In this document: positions 24,935-37,905 of the stretch, in pieces
Layout: every line of letters begins with the position of its first letter
How positions within the stretch are numbered: position 1 is the stretch's first letter
Assembly (NCBI GenBank): GCA_961205875.1
Contig: OY540817.1
Location: 17,395,001 to 17,459,000 of the forward strand
Origin: Sialis fuliginosa
Taxonomy: Eukaryota; Arthropoda; Insecta; Megaloptera; Sialidae
Direction of reading: 5' to 3'
Length of the DNA stretch: 64,000 nucleotides
Notes under the pieces: generated by a model
The model's input: the letters and a program-made list of their open reading frames with translations, nothing else
Told to the model about the DNA's origin: nothing
Databases searched by the model: none
Translations under genes and position numbers: made by a program

Positions 24935-25112
24935 GATATTTTAAGAAAATTTTTCAACTACAAATATGTTTTTTTTGCCTACACTTTGTATATTTCTCTC
25001 CACATTTTTTTTTAATTTTTCTACTTGCAATTTTTCAACTACACAAATTAGCTTTTACAACTACAGTTTTTGCAGAAACAAGCTACAACTACACACTAAA
25101 ATAATCCCTGCT
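24935..25112. repeat. Family H single arm
   Basis: 'attttaagaaaatttttcaa' through 'acaactacacactaaaataa'. Same family as 1200-1690. The 67-codon frame over it is not a gene. Confidence 0.5.
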
Positions 25113-25459
25113 ATAAAAGAAAGTAAGGTTATATACTCGAAAACAAGGAATCTTATAATTATTTTATAATATGCATTATTTACAGGAGAAACTGTACCAA
25201 AATTATTACAATTCATAAATAATTAATTTTTAAGACAATTATCTCAGATTTTTATAAAAAATGTTTTTAATAGGTTTATTACGTATGGGGTAATAACATT
25301 GCCCCGTAAAAAAATATTGTTATACTGGATGGAAACTAACCATTTTATATGTATTTCGACGTACGTACTAAAACCGAATTTTATATTCAAATATATGTAC
25401 ACGTCATCATTTTTGGCCACTTTACGTAATATCAAAAATTTACATGATCTTTAGCCAAA

Positions 25460-25632
25460 GAGATTGTATGACATAGAGACAGTAAGCCAGCCGAAAACGA
25501 TAACTCTCAGTAGAAAAGATTGTGGACCACAGAATAAAAATACTCCAATATTTTCTTTCTCTTATTATTTATGATAAACGCCCACTTACATAAAGTGCTA
25601 TGGCTCACTTCCTCTATGTCATACAATCTTTT
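25460..25632. mobile_element. MITE with AGATTGTATGACATAGAG ends
   Basis: AGATTGTATGACATAGAG ... CTCTATGTCATACAATCT, about 170 bp. Inner arms are diverged ('gtaagccagcc' against 'ggctcacttc'). Confidence 0.65.
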
Positions 25633-25639
25633 TGTCTTT

Positions 25640-26900
25640 TGCACATTACACATCACAGTGGTGGACTAAGGAGAGTGGGGGGGGGGAAGTCTGCCATGAA
25701 AATATTAATTAATGTTATATAAATAATGATACTAAAAAATGCATTAAAAAATTTACAAAAAAAAATCAATTTTTAGTTAGACAATACATAATAAAAACTT
25801 TTTCAACGTGTACAATTAACGAGCAGTCAAATTTGAAAATAACAACGCCAAGAATATGCACACCCCAATTATACTATTCCGTGAAACATACCACCCAATT
25901 GAAGCGAACAGAGAGAAGAAAAAACTCCCCGCACCCTCTTCGAACTATTATACCCTGTTTTTATACACCCGATAATTTAATAATTTGATAAATATTTCCA
26001 CTATTCATTTAAATGAGGCAGACAAGACTCTAATGCGCTGAATTGTTAAATGTAATTTTATTGCGGACGTAAATCTAGATGATTTATATTGTTTGCCGCG
26101 AGGATTCAGTTTTTCAGAACGACTGAAAGCTCATTTTGCAGTTTCCCCGGTTTATATCTGTTACAGTGGTTGTGTTTTTTTTAAGTGATTTAGTATTTTA
26201 GTCTTTTTAAGAAATTAAACATTCGTTTCACAGAATGACGTTTTTTCGTCTAGGCTTATGAGGCTCTGACCTAAGGATCTGGCCAAGTCCCCCCCCCCCA
26301 AATTTTTAGTGGGGGACAGAGACTACTTTTTACCCCCCAAAATTTTGATTTATAGAGCTGGTTTGAAGCGACGTGCTCACAAAAAAATTATAAAATGTAA
26401 CCACTAGTCAGAGACAAAAAAAATGAAATGTTAGTAAGTTTAATTTTAACAAATAATTCGATATTAAGCAAGTTAAAAAAAATTGAAGTCAGTTTTGAAT
26501 TTTAAAAATACCAAGTAAAGTTAGGTCAGCTTCATTTTTAAGGTTGATACTGACTCGTTTACTCAACATTTAAAAAATTGTGTGACAACAGTTTCTCTAA
26601 AAAATACCGATCTTTAATTAGATCGAACATCGACCCTTATACATATATATTAAGAATGATCAAATATGTCATAAAATAAACATAACAAAATATATAAAAA
26701 ATCATCAAAAAATTACCTGTTAAACATGAACCAGGGCCTCCAGATCCAAAAGCGTTTTTTAATTGTGAAAAACCTGAAAATATAAAAAACTATATAAAAA
26801 TAGGTTCTTGCTTATGTATTCATCTTGGTAATACCAGCTTCTAAAGACTAGGTAATTATTTCAAAAACAACTTAACTAATGTCCGGTATTATAAAGGATA
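25640..26900. other. No gene seen
   Basis: AT-rich with G- and C-homopolymer scraps (about 25678 and 26289). 'aagtccccccccccaaattt' looks like the edge of a decayed element. Confidence 0.35.
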
Positions 26901-26904
26901 TATA

Positions 26905-27045
26905 TATTATAAACTTTATCCTTCCTCAGGATGCAAGTTATCTCCCTTCCAAATTTTATCAAGATCGGTTCAGCGGTTTAGCCGTGAAAAGGTAATAAAC
27001 AGACAGACAGACAGTTACTTTCGCATTTATAATATTAGTATAATG
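26905..27045 (-). mobile_element. Helitron-like element fragment (5' part)
   Basis: 'ccaaattttatcaagatcgg' 'ttcagcggtttagccgtgaa' and 'cagacagacagacagttact' match the 21126 element in reverse. Confidence 0.5.
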
Positions 27046-27405
27046 AATTAACAAATTACCATAATTAGCTACATTAAAAAAAATGTTTTCATCATTTTAA
27101 AACACAAATATCAGAAAATTATATACACTCTATTTTCTTTGTGATTTTTTTTTAGATAAAAGCATTTAAATTGTTCTTATATATTATTTAAATTTGTATT
27201 TACACGAGAATTAAAAAAATATACATTCAGAAACAAGTGTTTAAAATGTAAATAACGTTTAAATAATTATAATATATCCTTTGATAAATTCTGTCAAACA
27301 GCAAATACTTTTATTTAATCTGTAATATGTATGTATACAGGCTGTCATATTAAGTGTTCTGTAATATAGTAATACAAATAGCAAATTAAACATTTAATTT
27401 AAAAA

Positions 27406-27956
27406 TAAGGTACTGGCACTAGTTATGGCCGCTATAAGAGGAAGGTTTACCGCTTTTGTGATTGACGGGCTACTTTTTTATAATTCTCATGAACTCATGT
27501 TACTAATAAAACAAGTAACTTTTAATTAACCAATTTAATAACCAAAGTCCGCCAATATAGTTTGTTTTTTAAATAATAGCCTTTTATTTTGTTTATGTTT
27601 TTTATCCAGTAATGGATAAAGTAAAACCAGTAATGGACACTAGCTAATGATTATAAAATGATAAGTATTATGAGACAAAAAGATATAAAAGAAAGAATCG
27701 TCGAATTTGAAACAATGTAAAACTGTTGTTATTATAATATAATAATTAATTAATAAATTATACTAATAATTAGTTTAAATGTCCACCATTTTGACACCTA
27801 TAGACCGATTGTCATCAAATCACGGTGTAAGACAGTTAAATATATATATATTAATATTCAGAAATGGTAGTAATCAAATATCAACAAATATTTCTAATTC
27901 AGTAGGTACATTTAATTAAAAAATAGCCATTACTGGGATCATATCCAAGACCTTAT
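27406..27956 (-). mobile_element. MITE family A copy, right TIR deleted
   Basis: TAAGGTACTGGCACTAG at the left. The right end reads 'catatccaagaccttata', missing the CTGGTGCCAGTA part of the TIR. Confidence 0.75.
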
Positions 27957-28779
27957 ATAAATTTTCACGTTACTCCCCCCCATGACAAAAAGACGTTCTA
28001 CCCCCACATGAAGTGAGTCAATCAGAATTTTTATCAATGTTTAATTTTGTTCTGAATTTTAAATAATAGCTTTAGGTATTAGAGATATATTTTTTATTAT
28101 GCTCACCCTATATATATAAGTATATTGTATAAAAATATATATATGTATGCAAGTTATACATATAAATATGAATACATTTTACACAGAAATGATGTTGTAT
28201 CGCATGTCCTTTGATATAAATAATCACAGTTGTACAAAACCAGGAGCACTTTTTAATAAGACTCTTTTTGTGGGCCTTTTTCTTGTTCCCCCTTCGCCAC
28301 AGATAGACGTCAGTGGTGGGTATGAATATAAGAAAAAATGTTACACAGAAGAAACTCGGGTATATAAATTTAGAATAAGAATGAAAATGAATTCAAAAAT
28401 ATGTTTCCTTAATTTAACATTGCTTTTATTATATGATTTATTCATTTGCAATAATTAATTATTAAATTATGTTGCCGAATAACAAGTAAGATTCATAAAA
28501 AAAATTTAAGGGTATATTTTCTTATTAAACTATTATTAAAAGGGAATGGTTATAAAGCGAATCATGAAAAAAGGTTCGTTAATAATAATTATTATCAAAA
28601 AAATATTTCAGCAGTTGACTATTTTAATAAAACTAACCAAAATGGTGTAAAAATGAATTTTCTGATTATAATATATCTTGATACATATTCATATTTACAA
28701 ACAAACAAATCAATGCACGTGTTAACCGCAGAACCCTTATTTTTCGCATTAATTATACTAAAAATATTCAATGCTGTTA

Positions 28780-29277
28780 TAAGATACTGCCACCAGTTAT
28801 GGCCGCTATAAGAGCAAGATTTACTGTTTTTGTGATTACCGGACTTCTTTTTTGTAATTCTCATGAACTCATGTTAATAATAAAACAAGTAACTCTTAAT
28901 TTAATTAATTTGATTACCAAAGTCCGCAAATATAGTATATTTTTTTTCAATTATAGCCTTTTATTTTGTTTATGTTTTTTCTCCAGTAATGGATAAGTAC
29001 TACGACACAAAAGATATAAAAGAAAAAATCGTCAAATTTGAAACAATGTAAAATAATTAATAAATAAAATTATACTAATAATTAGTTTAAATGTCCACCA
29101 TTTTGACATCTATTGGCCGATTGTCACCAAATCACGTTGTAAGACAGTTAAATGTATATAGATTAATATTCAGAAATGGTAGTAACAAATATCAAGTAAT
29201 ATTTCTAATAATTCAGTACATTTAATTAAAAAATAGCCATCATTATTAGGGTCATATCCAAGACCGGTGCCAGTATT
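28780..29277 (-). mobile_element. MITE family A copy
   Basis: TAAGATACTGCCACCAG ... AGACCGGTGCCAGTATTT with internal family landmarks. The 81- and 65-codon frames overlapping it arise from repeat sequence. Confidence 0.72.
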
Positions 29278-29895
29278 TTTGTATATCCTTGGCATTTAAA
29301 CATCTCAAATTAATGATTTAGATTTTAAAAATCCGCACGCCACTGTACGCCATATCCTGAAGCATGATGTATAACCATTCAGAACCAAGGCGTATAATTT
29401 TTTTGTATAAAAGACTTATTTTCTGCATCTCTTCTAAATGTTTTCAGCCAAACAAACCGAGAGATTTGGGTCGTTAGAATGTAATTTGCAACATGGGAGA
29501 TTGGTTGTATACGCGGTACCAAGACAATAATACACGGTTCTTGAATAAAATGTCTTGTTTTCTTGCTAATTCTTGTACGCAGGAGATTAGTTGTTATATT
29601 ATTTGTTATATATGTTACAAATCAGTAAACCGTAAACATTTGCGAATACATATTTTTAAACAACAGCCATTAAAGGGATGAAAAACACACTTAAAATTTA
29701 AATTTTAAATACTAATTAATATGTCATTAATTCATGTTGCTTTGGAAACAAATGCAACTACATTCAAATTGTCAAATTAGTTGTTCTACGAATGTGTATT
29801 ATGTTTTTGACATTAGGACATTAGAAAACTAATATTTATATACAAATGGCAATAACAGCTGTAACCGTCGTAAGTATACATATTTTTGGCTAATA

Positions 29896-30232
29896 CGGAG
29901 AGTCTGGGGGTCCTCTGTCAGATTATTGAAAAATCACGTATATAGTTATTCAGAATAAGGTTGACGCGCATGCGTGACTAGATCAGTGTTAACAACTTTT
30001 GTAAATCACGCATTTTATAAAACGACTGACAACGTTTAGCTGTGTTATATTTAATTATTTAGTTTAAGTTAGAGTAGTCCAGATAGATTGGTTCGTTTTC
30101 AGGTAGGGTTAGGTTAGGTTTATGAATTTCTGTTTATGCACTAAATAATATATTAACATAGATACAGCATACTCTACTCTATTCTAACACGTGACTTTCA
30201 GAGTTTTTGACAGAGGACCCCCAGACTCTCCG
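29896..30232. mobile_element. TA-flanked MITE with 27-bp TIR
   Basis: TA|CGGAGAGTCTGGGGGTCC ... GGACCCCCAGACTCTCCG|TA, 337 bp. The inverted repeat continues through 'CTCTGTCA'. Contains a short TTAGG-like run near 30105. Superfamily not certain. Confidence 0.75.
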
Positions 30233-30879
30233 TATTTACCATGTTTTTTTATGTATATTCATAGTAGTAGGTTATATAAATAAAATATTTAAAAAAATGT
30301 ATATTTAAAAATTATTTAAAAAGATAGAAAGAACATGGAAGCCATATATGGAGCTCCATACCGACATTTTTTATCGAGTTATGGAAGTATTCAACTACAT
30401 AATTTTTTATGAAAATAAAGAAATCCTTTAACGTTTAAATTAATAGGAGCTTAGAGCGATCGCTTCCATCGCCCTTTGGAATCGACACCTATGGCTCCAT
30501 TTTTTTCTTATAAATGACTATGAACGTTAATAAAAGCTATATAAAAACCATATTAAATAATGAACTATGACCTCAATTTACCGCACACGCATTTGCACAC
30601 ACACACATGCACATGTATGTGCCTATACATACATATTTGTACGCAGGTGTCACATGTCATCCTTGTGCTGTCTTTATCTACAGCCCCCATTCACACGTCT
30701 ATTCAAGATCTGAGTGGTTGCCTTCAACACCTTCATTGTACCACGCTTTTATTAAACTCACATACACACTCACATTCCCTAGATTAGTTTTTATACACTA
30801 CATGGTTATTTGCATTAAAATATTCGTATTTATCTTCATAAAAAAATAATTCAGAAAATATTAAATAAAATTAAATATA

Positions 30880-31840
30880 CATAATGGCTATTTTTTTAAA
30901 TTAAATGTACTGAATTAGAAATATATGTTGATAATTGATTACTACCATTTCTGAATATTAATCTATATACATTTAACTGTCTTACAGCGTGATTTGATGA
31001 TATATTTCATATATTTTGTGTTATAGTACTTAACATTTTGTAATCATTAGCAAGTGTCCATCATTGCGTACTCATTACTGATTTTACTTTATCCATTACT
31101 GAATTAAAAAACATAAACAAAATAAAAGGCTATAATTTAAAAAACAAAATATATTTATGGACTTTGGTAATTAAATTGATTTAATAAAACTTACTTGTTT
31201 TATTAGTAACATGAACTCATGAGAATTACAAAAAAAAAGTAAAGTAAACCTTGCTCTTATAGCGGTCATAACTGGTGTAACGTTTTTGGGTTCAACTGAC
31301 TTTAATAATTTCATTTAACCTTTAATTGGTTCGGTAGAATGACCTGTAGGTGCTTGGAAACGTAAACACTGTTATACTAGCTAAATAAATTTAATTTTAA
31401 CTACCTTACAATATGCCTTTACAAAACTTTCACTATTTCGAATACACAATCGGGCCTTTTGCGATTACAAAAAAAACTAACTATTTCAAATACAAAAAAA
31501 CTATTTCAAATACAAAATCTTTCACTATGTCTATTTCACAAAACTTGCACTAATTTGAATATAAAATGGTGGTCACTACCACAGAGCCTTACTACTCCTT
31601 AGCTTGCATTACAGGGCTAAGGTAGCTACACTTTCTTAGATTTATTTTAACACCTTCGGCACTTTATAAATTATTGTGTTTCTCATGACTCTGTGCTAAC
31701 AACTGACTCAATACATATTTTTCGAGGTCTCTCTACAAAAAGGATTACCTAATCTTACAACTAATTTCTACAAATCATTATATGATAACCCAAGCGGCTA
31801 TAATATAATATTGTTACCACTGGTGCCAGTAGGTACCTTC
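30880..31840 (+). mobile_element. MITE family A copy interrupted by a solo LTR
   Basis: The left part begins 'taatggctatttttttaaat' without the TIR. The right TIR is split, with '...cataactgg' at 31275 resuming as 'ctggtgccagtaggtacctt' at 31820. The interrupting sequence is a solo LTR. Confidence 0.7.
31276..31819. mobile_element. Solo LTR (retrovirus-like retrotransposon) with 4-bp target duplication
   Basis: A 544-bp segment begins TGTAACG and ends GTTACCA, i.e. TG...CA termini with short inverted repeats, flanked on both sides by CTGG (31272-31275 and 31820-31823). This is the expected footprint of an LTR element reduced by LTR-LTR recombination. A 4-bp duplication and TGTAAC start suit Ty3/gypsy-type insect elements. 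No internal coding region remains. Confidence 0.75.
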
Positions 31841-32263
31841 AGGCGAATCAATTAATTGAATGAGTTCTTGAGATCATCACATAACGAACCTTGTTGCTCA
31901 CTGAGAAATGCCTTAAAATAATTTTATATACAATTACAGTAAAATTAAAATAATTATGGCAAATCAATTCATAAATAAATAATTTTTGACAAGTGCACAT
32001 GTTTACATGGTTTAAGTGGATGATTGATTATTTCACTTAATATGATTCATTCTTGTTGGTCTGTCTTCTATATTAACGTTCAGTTATAATCTAGGAGAGC
32101 AATCTTGTTAATTAAAAAAAAAATACTAAATAATTACGATAACTTGCATTACCGTAGGTTAGGTTACATTCTAGGGGGTGCAAATACACCGTTTCCCCCC
32201 TCCCTTTACGGACGCTTATCATTATATGTTGCATTAATAAGAGTTTTGGGCACGCACATGATA

Positions 32264-32692
32264 GGGTTCTGTAGTCATTCTCACTATACGATTTATAAAA
32301 CATACTTATTTAAAAAAATTTATAAACTATTTTTGTTACAGTATTCGTTATAATTTTTATTCATAAAATTTTTCAGACTTTTTGAATTGATAATTTAGAA
32401 AATAGAGGGGTAGACACTCAGATAACGACTTTGAACGCAAATATATCGTGACTGAAGGGTTAAAACCGAAAACATTTTTTGTTGCATTTTAGGAAACCTA
32501 TTTAAAGACTATATGAATTAAATGACTTTTTTTAATATACTTTTCAGTCTATTTGTTTTCAAAAATATCATAATTTCTGTTTTTGGGGTTATCAATCTAC
32601 GTCCTTATACAAAATTTCATCTTAATCGGTATAGACAGACAGACGGGCGGACAGAGCGAAACTATAAAAGTTCCTAGTTTTCTACAGAACCC
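32264..32692. mobile_element. TA-flanked MITE (GGGTTCTGTAG ends)
   Basis: TA|GGGTTCTGTAG ... CTACAGAACCC|TA, 429 bp. The body carries the 'agacagacagacgg' motif. This terminal sequence type is abundant in lepidopteran genomes (recalled). Confidence 0.65.
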
Positions 32693-32814
32693 TAAAAAAT
32701 GATTACGTGAAATCTGAATTACAAGGCTCATTCAGAACAAGATGAAATTTATAATTACCCAAATTAACACCAATGACATTCCTTCTTTCTATACTTAATT
32801 ACTACATTAATACT

Positions 32815-33470
32815 TAGCAATTCATTCGTAAATTTACACATACTTTTTTAAATTTTCTTAAGGCCCAAACAAAACAGATAATAGGCATGATGCCTAATTT
32901 TTAAAAACTATTTTATGATGATCTTACGTGTCTCTTATTTCCAAAAAAAAAATGCTTATTTCTGCAGGAAATAAAGGTTTAATCACAAAAATTGACCCTT
33001 TTAAAACTAATTTTGAATTTGACGCCAAAACGCTCGCAGTTATCATGGCGCATTTTTGACGTCACGCCTATGTAAACACTCCTTGTCAACTATAATAAAT
33101 CCCTGTTCCATCGCTAATGTTTCTCGGTTTTACTTTTGGTAATACAAAACTGAGCAAATTGATAATTTAAAACCACAAAATAATTTATAAACAGTGCAGA
33201 TATTAATGAAACAAAAATGACGTTTACGTAGCCGTGACGGTATTCACTCTGACTGGTGTTTTATCAAACATGGCAGATTGCTGTATTTTGCGTTTTTATT
33301 TTAACAAAAATCATATTAATCTCGCTGTTAATATAAAAATAAATACATTTTTTAGAATTTTTTTTTTTATTTCATTATTTAAAATCATAATTTCAGTGAT
33401 GCTTTGCTATTCATTCGTGAATTTACACACGCTTTTTTAAATTTTGTTAAGGCCCAAACTAAATAGACAG
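32815..33470. repeat. Direct repeats of about 58 bp bounding a 590-bp segment
   Basis: 'attcattcgtaaatttacac' ... 'ttaaggcccaaac' at 32820-32873 recurs as 'attcattcgtgaatttacac' ... at 33410-33464. The enclosed part has two similar 'gacg(t)..' blocks. Possible terminal direct repeats of a small element. Confidence 0.4.
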
Positions 33471-33519
33471 TTACAAGTGTCAAATTATAACATCATCTTC
33501 AGTAAAATTACCTAGTAAA

Positions 33520-33860
33520 GAAAACGGACACTGGCAACTACCTCCTACGATTTCATCAACAAAGGCTATCTAAAGTGGCCGGACAACCACAATGCTCGAT
33601 CCCGTGCACGCACAATTGGACATATTCGTCCTTAGGTGTCCTTTGTCGACATGGATCACTTAAACCGGCTTACCGGGTAAGTCTATTATGTTGGCGGAAA
33701 CGGACGCTCACAAAAGGTACATAATAGGATATTTAAAAGTGTTGTGACCAACTCTTATTGTGCGTGTGTCCTTTTCATCCTGGATTACCAGACTCCTTAA
33801 TGTCTGTGTGGGTGGGTTTGACGGGGAGGCTTGTGCTTAATTGCTAATATATTTATGCCA
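33520..33860. promoter_or_regulatory. Unique GC-richer tract, candidate enhancer
   Basis: Contains CAACAAAGG and ACAAAAGG (Sox/TCF-like), 'tggccggacaaccacaatgc' and 'aaaccggcttaccgggtaag'. No coding frame beyond 60 codons. Ends just before the hAT element. Confidence 0.25.
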
Positions 33861-33907
33861 CTGGCTGCTGTCCAGAAAATGCTTCTCAAGTTATTGTATG
33901 TAGTAAA

Positions 33908-34979
33908 CAGTGGCGAGGCGTGAAATTTTTAGTAAGGAAAGCATATTTTGTCAATCCTCTCCCTCCTATTAACAAAAAAAACTGTTTATGAAACACCTTA
34001 AGTTCAAGCTTTTAATTTTTAAAATAAATTCTTATATATTTATATAGTATATTGTATTTTAGTCGATATTTGTATGACGAGTTGTAAGGAAATTTCACAA
34101 AAAAATTTCGAATTTTTGATTTCGTTAAAAGTATGTTTATTGTATATAAAATGACGTGAAAAGTTGAACTGTTCAAACTGCAGGTCTGTATCTCAAACCG
34201 TTCTTGAGATATAGCCTCTCAAAGTTTCAATTTTTTCAAAATTTTGAAGAAAAATGGCCCTAACTTTTGAACGCATGGTCGGAATTGATTTTAGTTGACG
34301 GATTTGAAATCAGCGTGTCAAAATCTATATAATGACATGTATAATACTTTAAAATCCGACAAAAAAATTTAGGTCAAAAATCGACATTTTTTTAAGGCAT
34401 ACCCCTTTGAATTTTTTCGATTTTTCGCGAAATTTTTTTTCTCGAGTTTTAAGGTATTGTACATGTCATTATATAGATTTAGACACGCTGATTCTAAATC
34501 CGTCAACTAAAATCAATTCCGACCACGCGTTCAAAAGTTAGGGCCATTTTTTTCAAAATTTTGAAAAAAATGAAACTTTGAGAGGCTATATCTCAAGAAC
34601 GGTTTGAGATACATGCCTGCGGTTTGAAACAAACAACTTTTCACGTCATTTTCTATACAATAAACATACTTTTAATGAAATCAAAAATTCGAAATTTTTT
34701 AGTGAAATTTCTTGCAATGAACTTTAACTCGTCATACAAATATCGACTAAAATACAAGAAAATAAGACGTAGATGTATTATAGTTTTATAATTGAGCGTG
34801 TAAGTTAATATTAAATGCTATTTTTGATTTTTGGTTAAAATGTTTGAGTTGCACAAAAAGATGAATATTCTAATAACATTTTTAAATTATTTATTAACTG
34901 AAAACACAGATTTGTATTAATTTACCCATAAAGAAAGGGAAGCACTGCTTCCCCTGCTTCCATGGACGCTTCGCCACTG
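33908..34979. mobile_element. Non-autonomous hAT element (1072 bp) containing a fold-back
   Basis: Ends CAGTGGCGAGGCGT / ACGCTTCGCCACTG, flanked by an imperfect 8-bp duplication GTAGTAAA (33900-33907) / GCAGTAAA (34980-34987). Both traits define hAT. There is no transposase; most of the interior is the inverted repeat at 34052-34757. Confidence 0.8.
34052..34757. repeat. 706-bp fold-back inside the hAT element
   Basis: The left arm from TTGTATTTTAGTCGATATTT is the roughly 90 percent reverse complement of the right arm ending AATATCGACTAAAATACAAG-like sequence. The arms are about 330 bp and the loop about 50 bp. Conspicuous paired blocks include 'ggccctaacttttgaacgc' and its complement. Confidence 0.8.
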
Positions 34980-35339
34980 GCAGTAAACCAGAATTTTCAA
35001 TTTTTTTTAAACATGAAATTTATACTTACAATTAGATATGACAATTTCTCTCAATAATGTTTGTTATATTATGTACATACAAAGAACCAAATTTCCAGTG
35101 GAAACAATTTTTGTTATTTATATTTTATTAGAAATCTATGATACCTTTAATCTAACTTATTGTTAGCAATAAATTCTTTCATGGATACTGACTTTTAGTC
35201 GTTATTTTAGCCAATGTTTCCTTATACATTGCAGTGCACTTTTTAGAAGCTAACAACGAGATCACTGAGAAAATCACAAAGCTTGTTCTTCCGTGTTATA
35301 ATTTGTCTTTGTGCGATTGTGCATTTGTTAAAACTTTTC

Positions 35340-35840
35340 ATTGAAGTTTTTGCATAGCAACAAAGTCAGTATGTTTTACCCCCTCCCCCCACTTCTTCCA
35401 TCCAAGACGACACAAGTCTATAAAATACTGCACAAACTGTAAATTGGATTTACTGTAGACAAAATTAAGCAAGTTCCATGCATCGAATTACCCTTATGGC
35501 ATGAAATTGTGCATTCCAGCAGGTACATGTGCACTCCATAAAACAGAGTTGTAATAGCCACGGGGTGAAACGGGGGAGGGTGAATTTTAATTAAATACAT
35601 TTCATTGCGTTCTCGAGTCCCAGTAAAAACTGGTCGCAATGACGTGTCGGTATAGTGTTTTCTTACGTAAACACCGTCGGAGAGCATGCGATTAGATCGG
35701 GTGGTGTAGTAAATGCCGTAAGACCGCAGCATAGGGGATGAAATTGTGTTGTTCAAGAAGTTATTGTGGTGATTATTGTTAGTTCGTAACGGATTGAAGT
35801 TGGCGTTTGGCGAGTGGTATATATTAGGTGTTGGAATATT
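35340..35840. other. Unique tract with a 112-codon minus-strand frame, probably non-coding
   Basis: The frame 35756-35418 lacks recognisable motifs and low-complexity bias is high. Composition is GC-richer than neighbours, so conserved non-coding DNA is the alternative. No splice structure was found. Confidence 0.2.
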
Positions 35841-35859
35841 TAATTAAGAAGTTGAAATT

Positions 35860-37170
35860 CTCGGCATTTTTTCGCTAATTTAAGATGTTACTGCACTGAA
35901 TGTTTGTTACATTTTCTTTTTATTCTCCTATCAAGGTATTAACGGTAATTTAATTGTGTCGGTTTCTAAGATGTAATTCGTTTTGTATTCATGTCTTAAT
36001 TTCTTTAGTTCTATTCGGGTGAAGATTTTCAGGTTTATGTTAAATTTGTGAGTTGAGAATTTTTTTATTGATTAATTTTTGATTTGTTATATTCAGCCAA
36101 TTTTGTGTATTTGACAAATTTGTATTCGGCTTCGGCAAAAATCAATTGAGAATATATTATATTTTATGTTTTATTTAAATCGGCATTTTTTTAAGGAAAA
36201 TAAAAACTATTTCGCTATTTATAAGCTAGATTTTTTAATGGAACTAATATACGTCTCGATTATTTTAGTGCCAATCAAATGCATGGCTGTAGGCCCCCGA
36301 GAAATATACATACACAAAAATGAAAATTTAGTGCCGTTTATGCATGAATTAAAAAATAAATTACATGATAAATATTTTTTTAAATATTTATTTTAAAGTT
36401 TCTTTAATTTTTTCACTTTTCATTTTTAATTTCAATAAAATAAACATATTTTGATACAATTAAAATCTCCCAATACGTCTTGCATCCAAAAAAAACAACA
36501 AACAAACGTATAAGAAAGTACAAATTATAATAAATAAATAAATGCCCATATAAAATATCTACCACACTAAATACAATTCGATAACCCTAAAAAAAATTCA
36601 CATTTCTTCAACACCCTACATAACTGGTATGTTTTTTTCTTTCATTTACTGAGATAAGCAAGGAGTACAACATTCACATGTGAAGGTGTCTGAGGTCTGA
36701 ATAGGCTCTCACATCAGCGAGACGGCTCGCATTTATCTGAGGTGTGTTCAATTATCACACATCTGAATAAATATGTCACACACTAATGTGAGATAAATAC
36801 TCAAGCCAATTTCATAAACAATTATAGTGTGTATAGGCAGGCCCATATAGAGGAGGGGCTAAGAGGACTTTCAGGGGCCCCGAAAATTATTTACATTTTA
36901 CATAAATATTTATAATTTATATCATCTTACATAATATTAGTTCGAACTAAAAAGGAGTTGGAAATATCTGTACGCTCGCAAGAGGAGGGGTATGAGCCCC
37001 CCAAAATGATGCCGACCGGGCTCTATTGAAGTTCTCTCAGGGTCTGTGTATATTATAAAACTGAAAACAAATTGCCATAACCTTTGAATAATGTTTTTTT
37101 TTAGAATAAATAAAAATTAACCTTTCCATACACAAATATAATTTCTAACATATAAAAATACCTATAGCAG
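35860..37170. other. No gene seen
   Basis: AT-rich. About 36640-36800 has repeated 'acatgtgaag/tcacatcag/tcacacac' words of unknown origin. A 76-codon plus-strand frame (36166-36396) is unconvincing. Confidence 0.3.
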
Positions 37171-37173
37171 ATG

Positions 37174-37532
37174 CAGCGGCGGATTTACGTTAAGTGCCGC
37201 CCTGGGCAAAAAAAATTACCGCCCCTTTGTCCAACCTTGTGAACCATTTGGGCCGCGAGCCAGAATAAAGACCTTTTATTTTTTTTTTGGTTGCGTCAAT
37301 TCTTAATTTTTTAGTGAATAATTAAAATAAAAATAGGAAAAATAAAAATTAAAGACCTTTTTTTTTAGTCGTGCTAATTTCAATGCAGGTTTTTTTTTAT
37401 TATTATTATTTTTTTAAATTTTCTTCACGGGCTGGACATTTGGACAAGCTTGTATTAAACTAAAAAAGTTGTATTTTCCCAGAATTGCCCCCCCCCCCCA
37501 AATTTTACCGCCCTGGCCTAAATCCGCCGTTG
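37174..37532. mobile_element. hAT MITE (CAGCGGCGGATTTA ends)
   Basis: CAGCGGCGGATTTA ... TAAATCCGCCGTTG, 359 bp. Flanks AGCAGATG / CACAGATG match at 6 of 8 positions, a decayed 8-bp duplication. Internal 'gccgccctgggc' and 'gccctggcc' extend the inverted repeat. Confidence 0.75.
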
Positions 37533-37859
37533 CACAGATGAGAAAACTAACTAATAAGTTGGAAAAATCTATGCAAATTTAGCTGTATTATTCCAATCGA
37601 AACCCTACAGTATTTAATTTCTTACAGTAGAATTAAATAAAATGTCCAACCAAATACCATAATTTGTCTTAAGCTACATGAAAATATAACAAAACATAGA
37701 CAGACGTAACTTAAAAATCACATTATATATAAAGGAATACTTTTTTTTAATGCACAGATTCAATTTACAATTTTAACAAACTTAATTTACAACTTCTGCA
37801 AAAAATTCATTTCTTTAAAAAGTATAAATAAAATACCACAGACACAGTATATTATATAT

Positions 37860-37905
37860 GTATGCGAGTGTGTGTGTGTATGTGTGTATGTGTGTGTGTA
37901 CAAAG
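37860..37905 (+). repeat. (GT)n microsatellite
   Basis: Interrupted GTGTGTATGTGTG tract. Similar CA tracts are at 53231-53262, 54986-55030 and 58110-58120. Confidence 0.7.

Noticed and set aside
28147-28458. 103-codon plus-strand frame
   Set aside because: No recognised motif, hydrophobic AT-rich tail, no conserved start context or neighbouring exon; chance frame.
30560-30849. Two overlapping plus-strand frames rich in His/Thr
   Set aside because: Derived from a CA-type simple repeat (acacacac); not coding.
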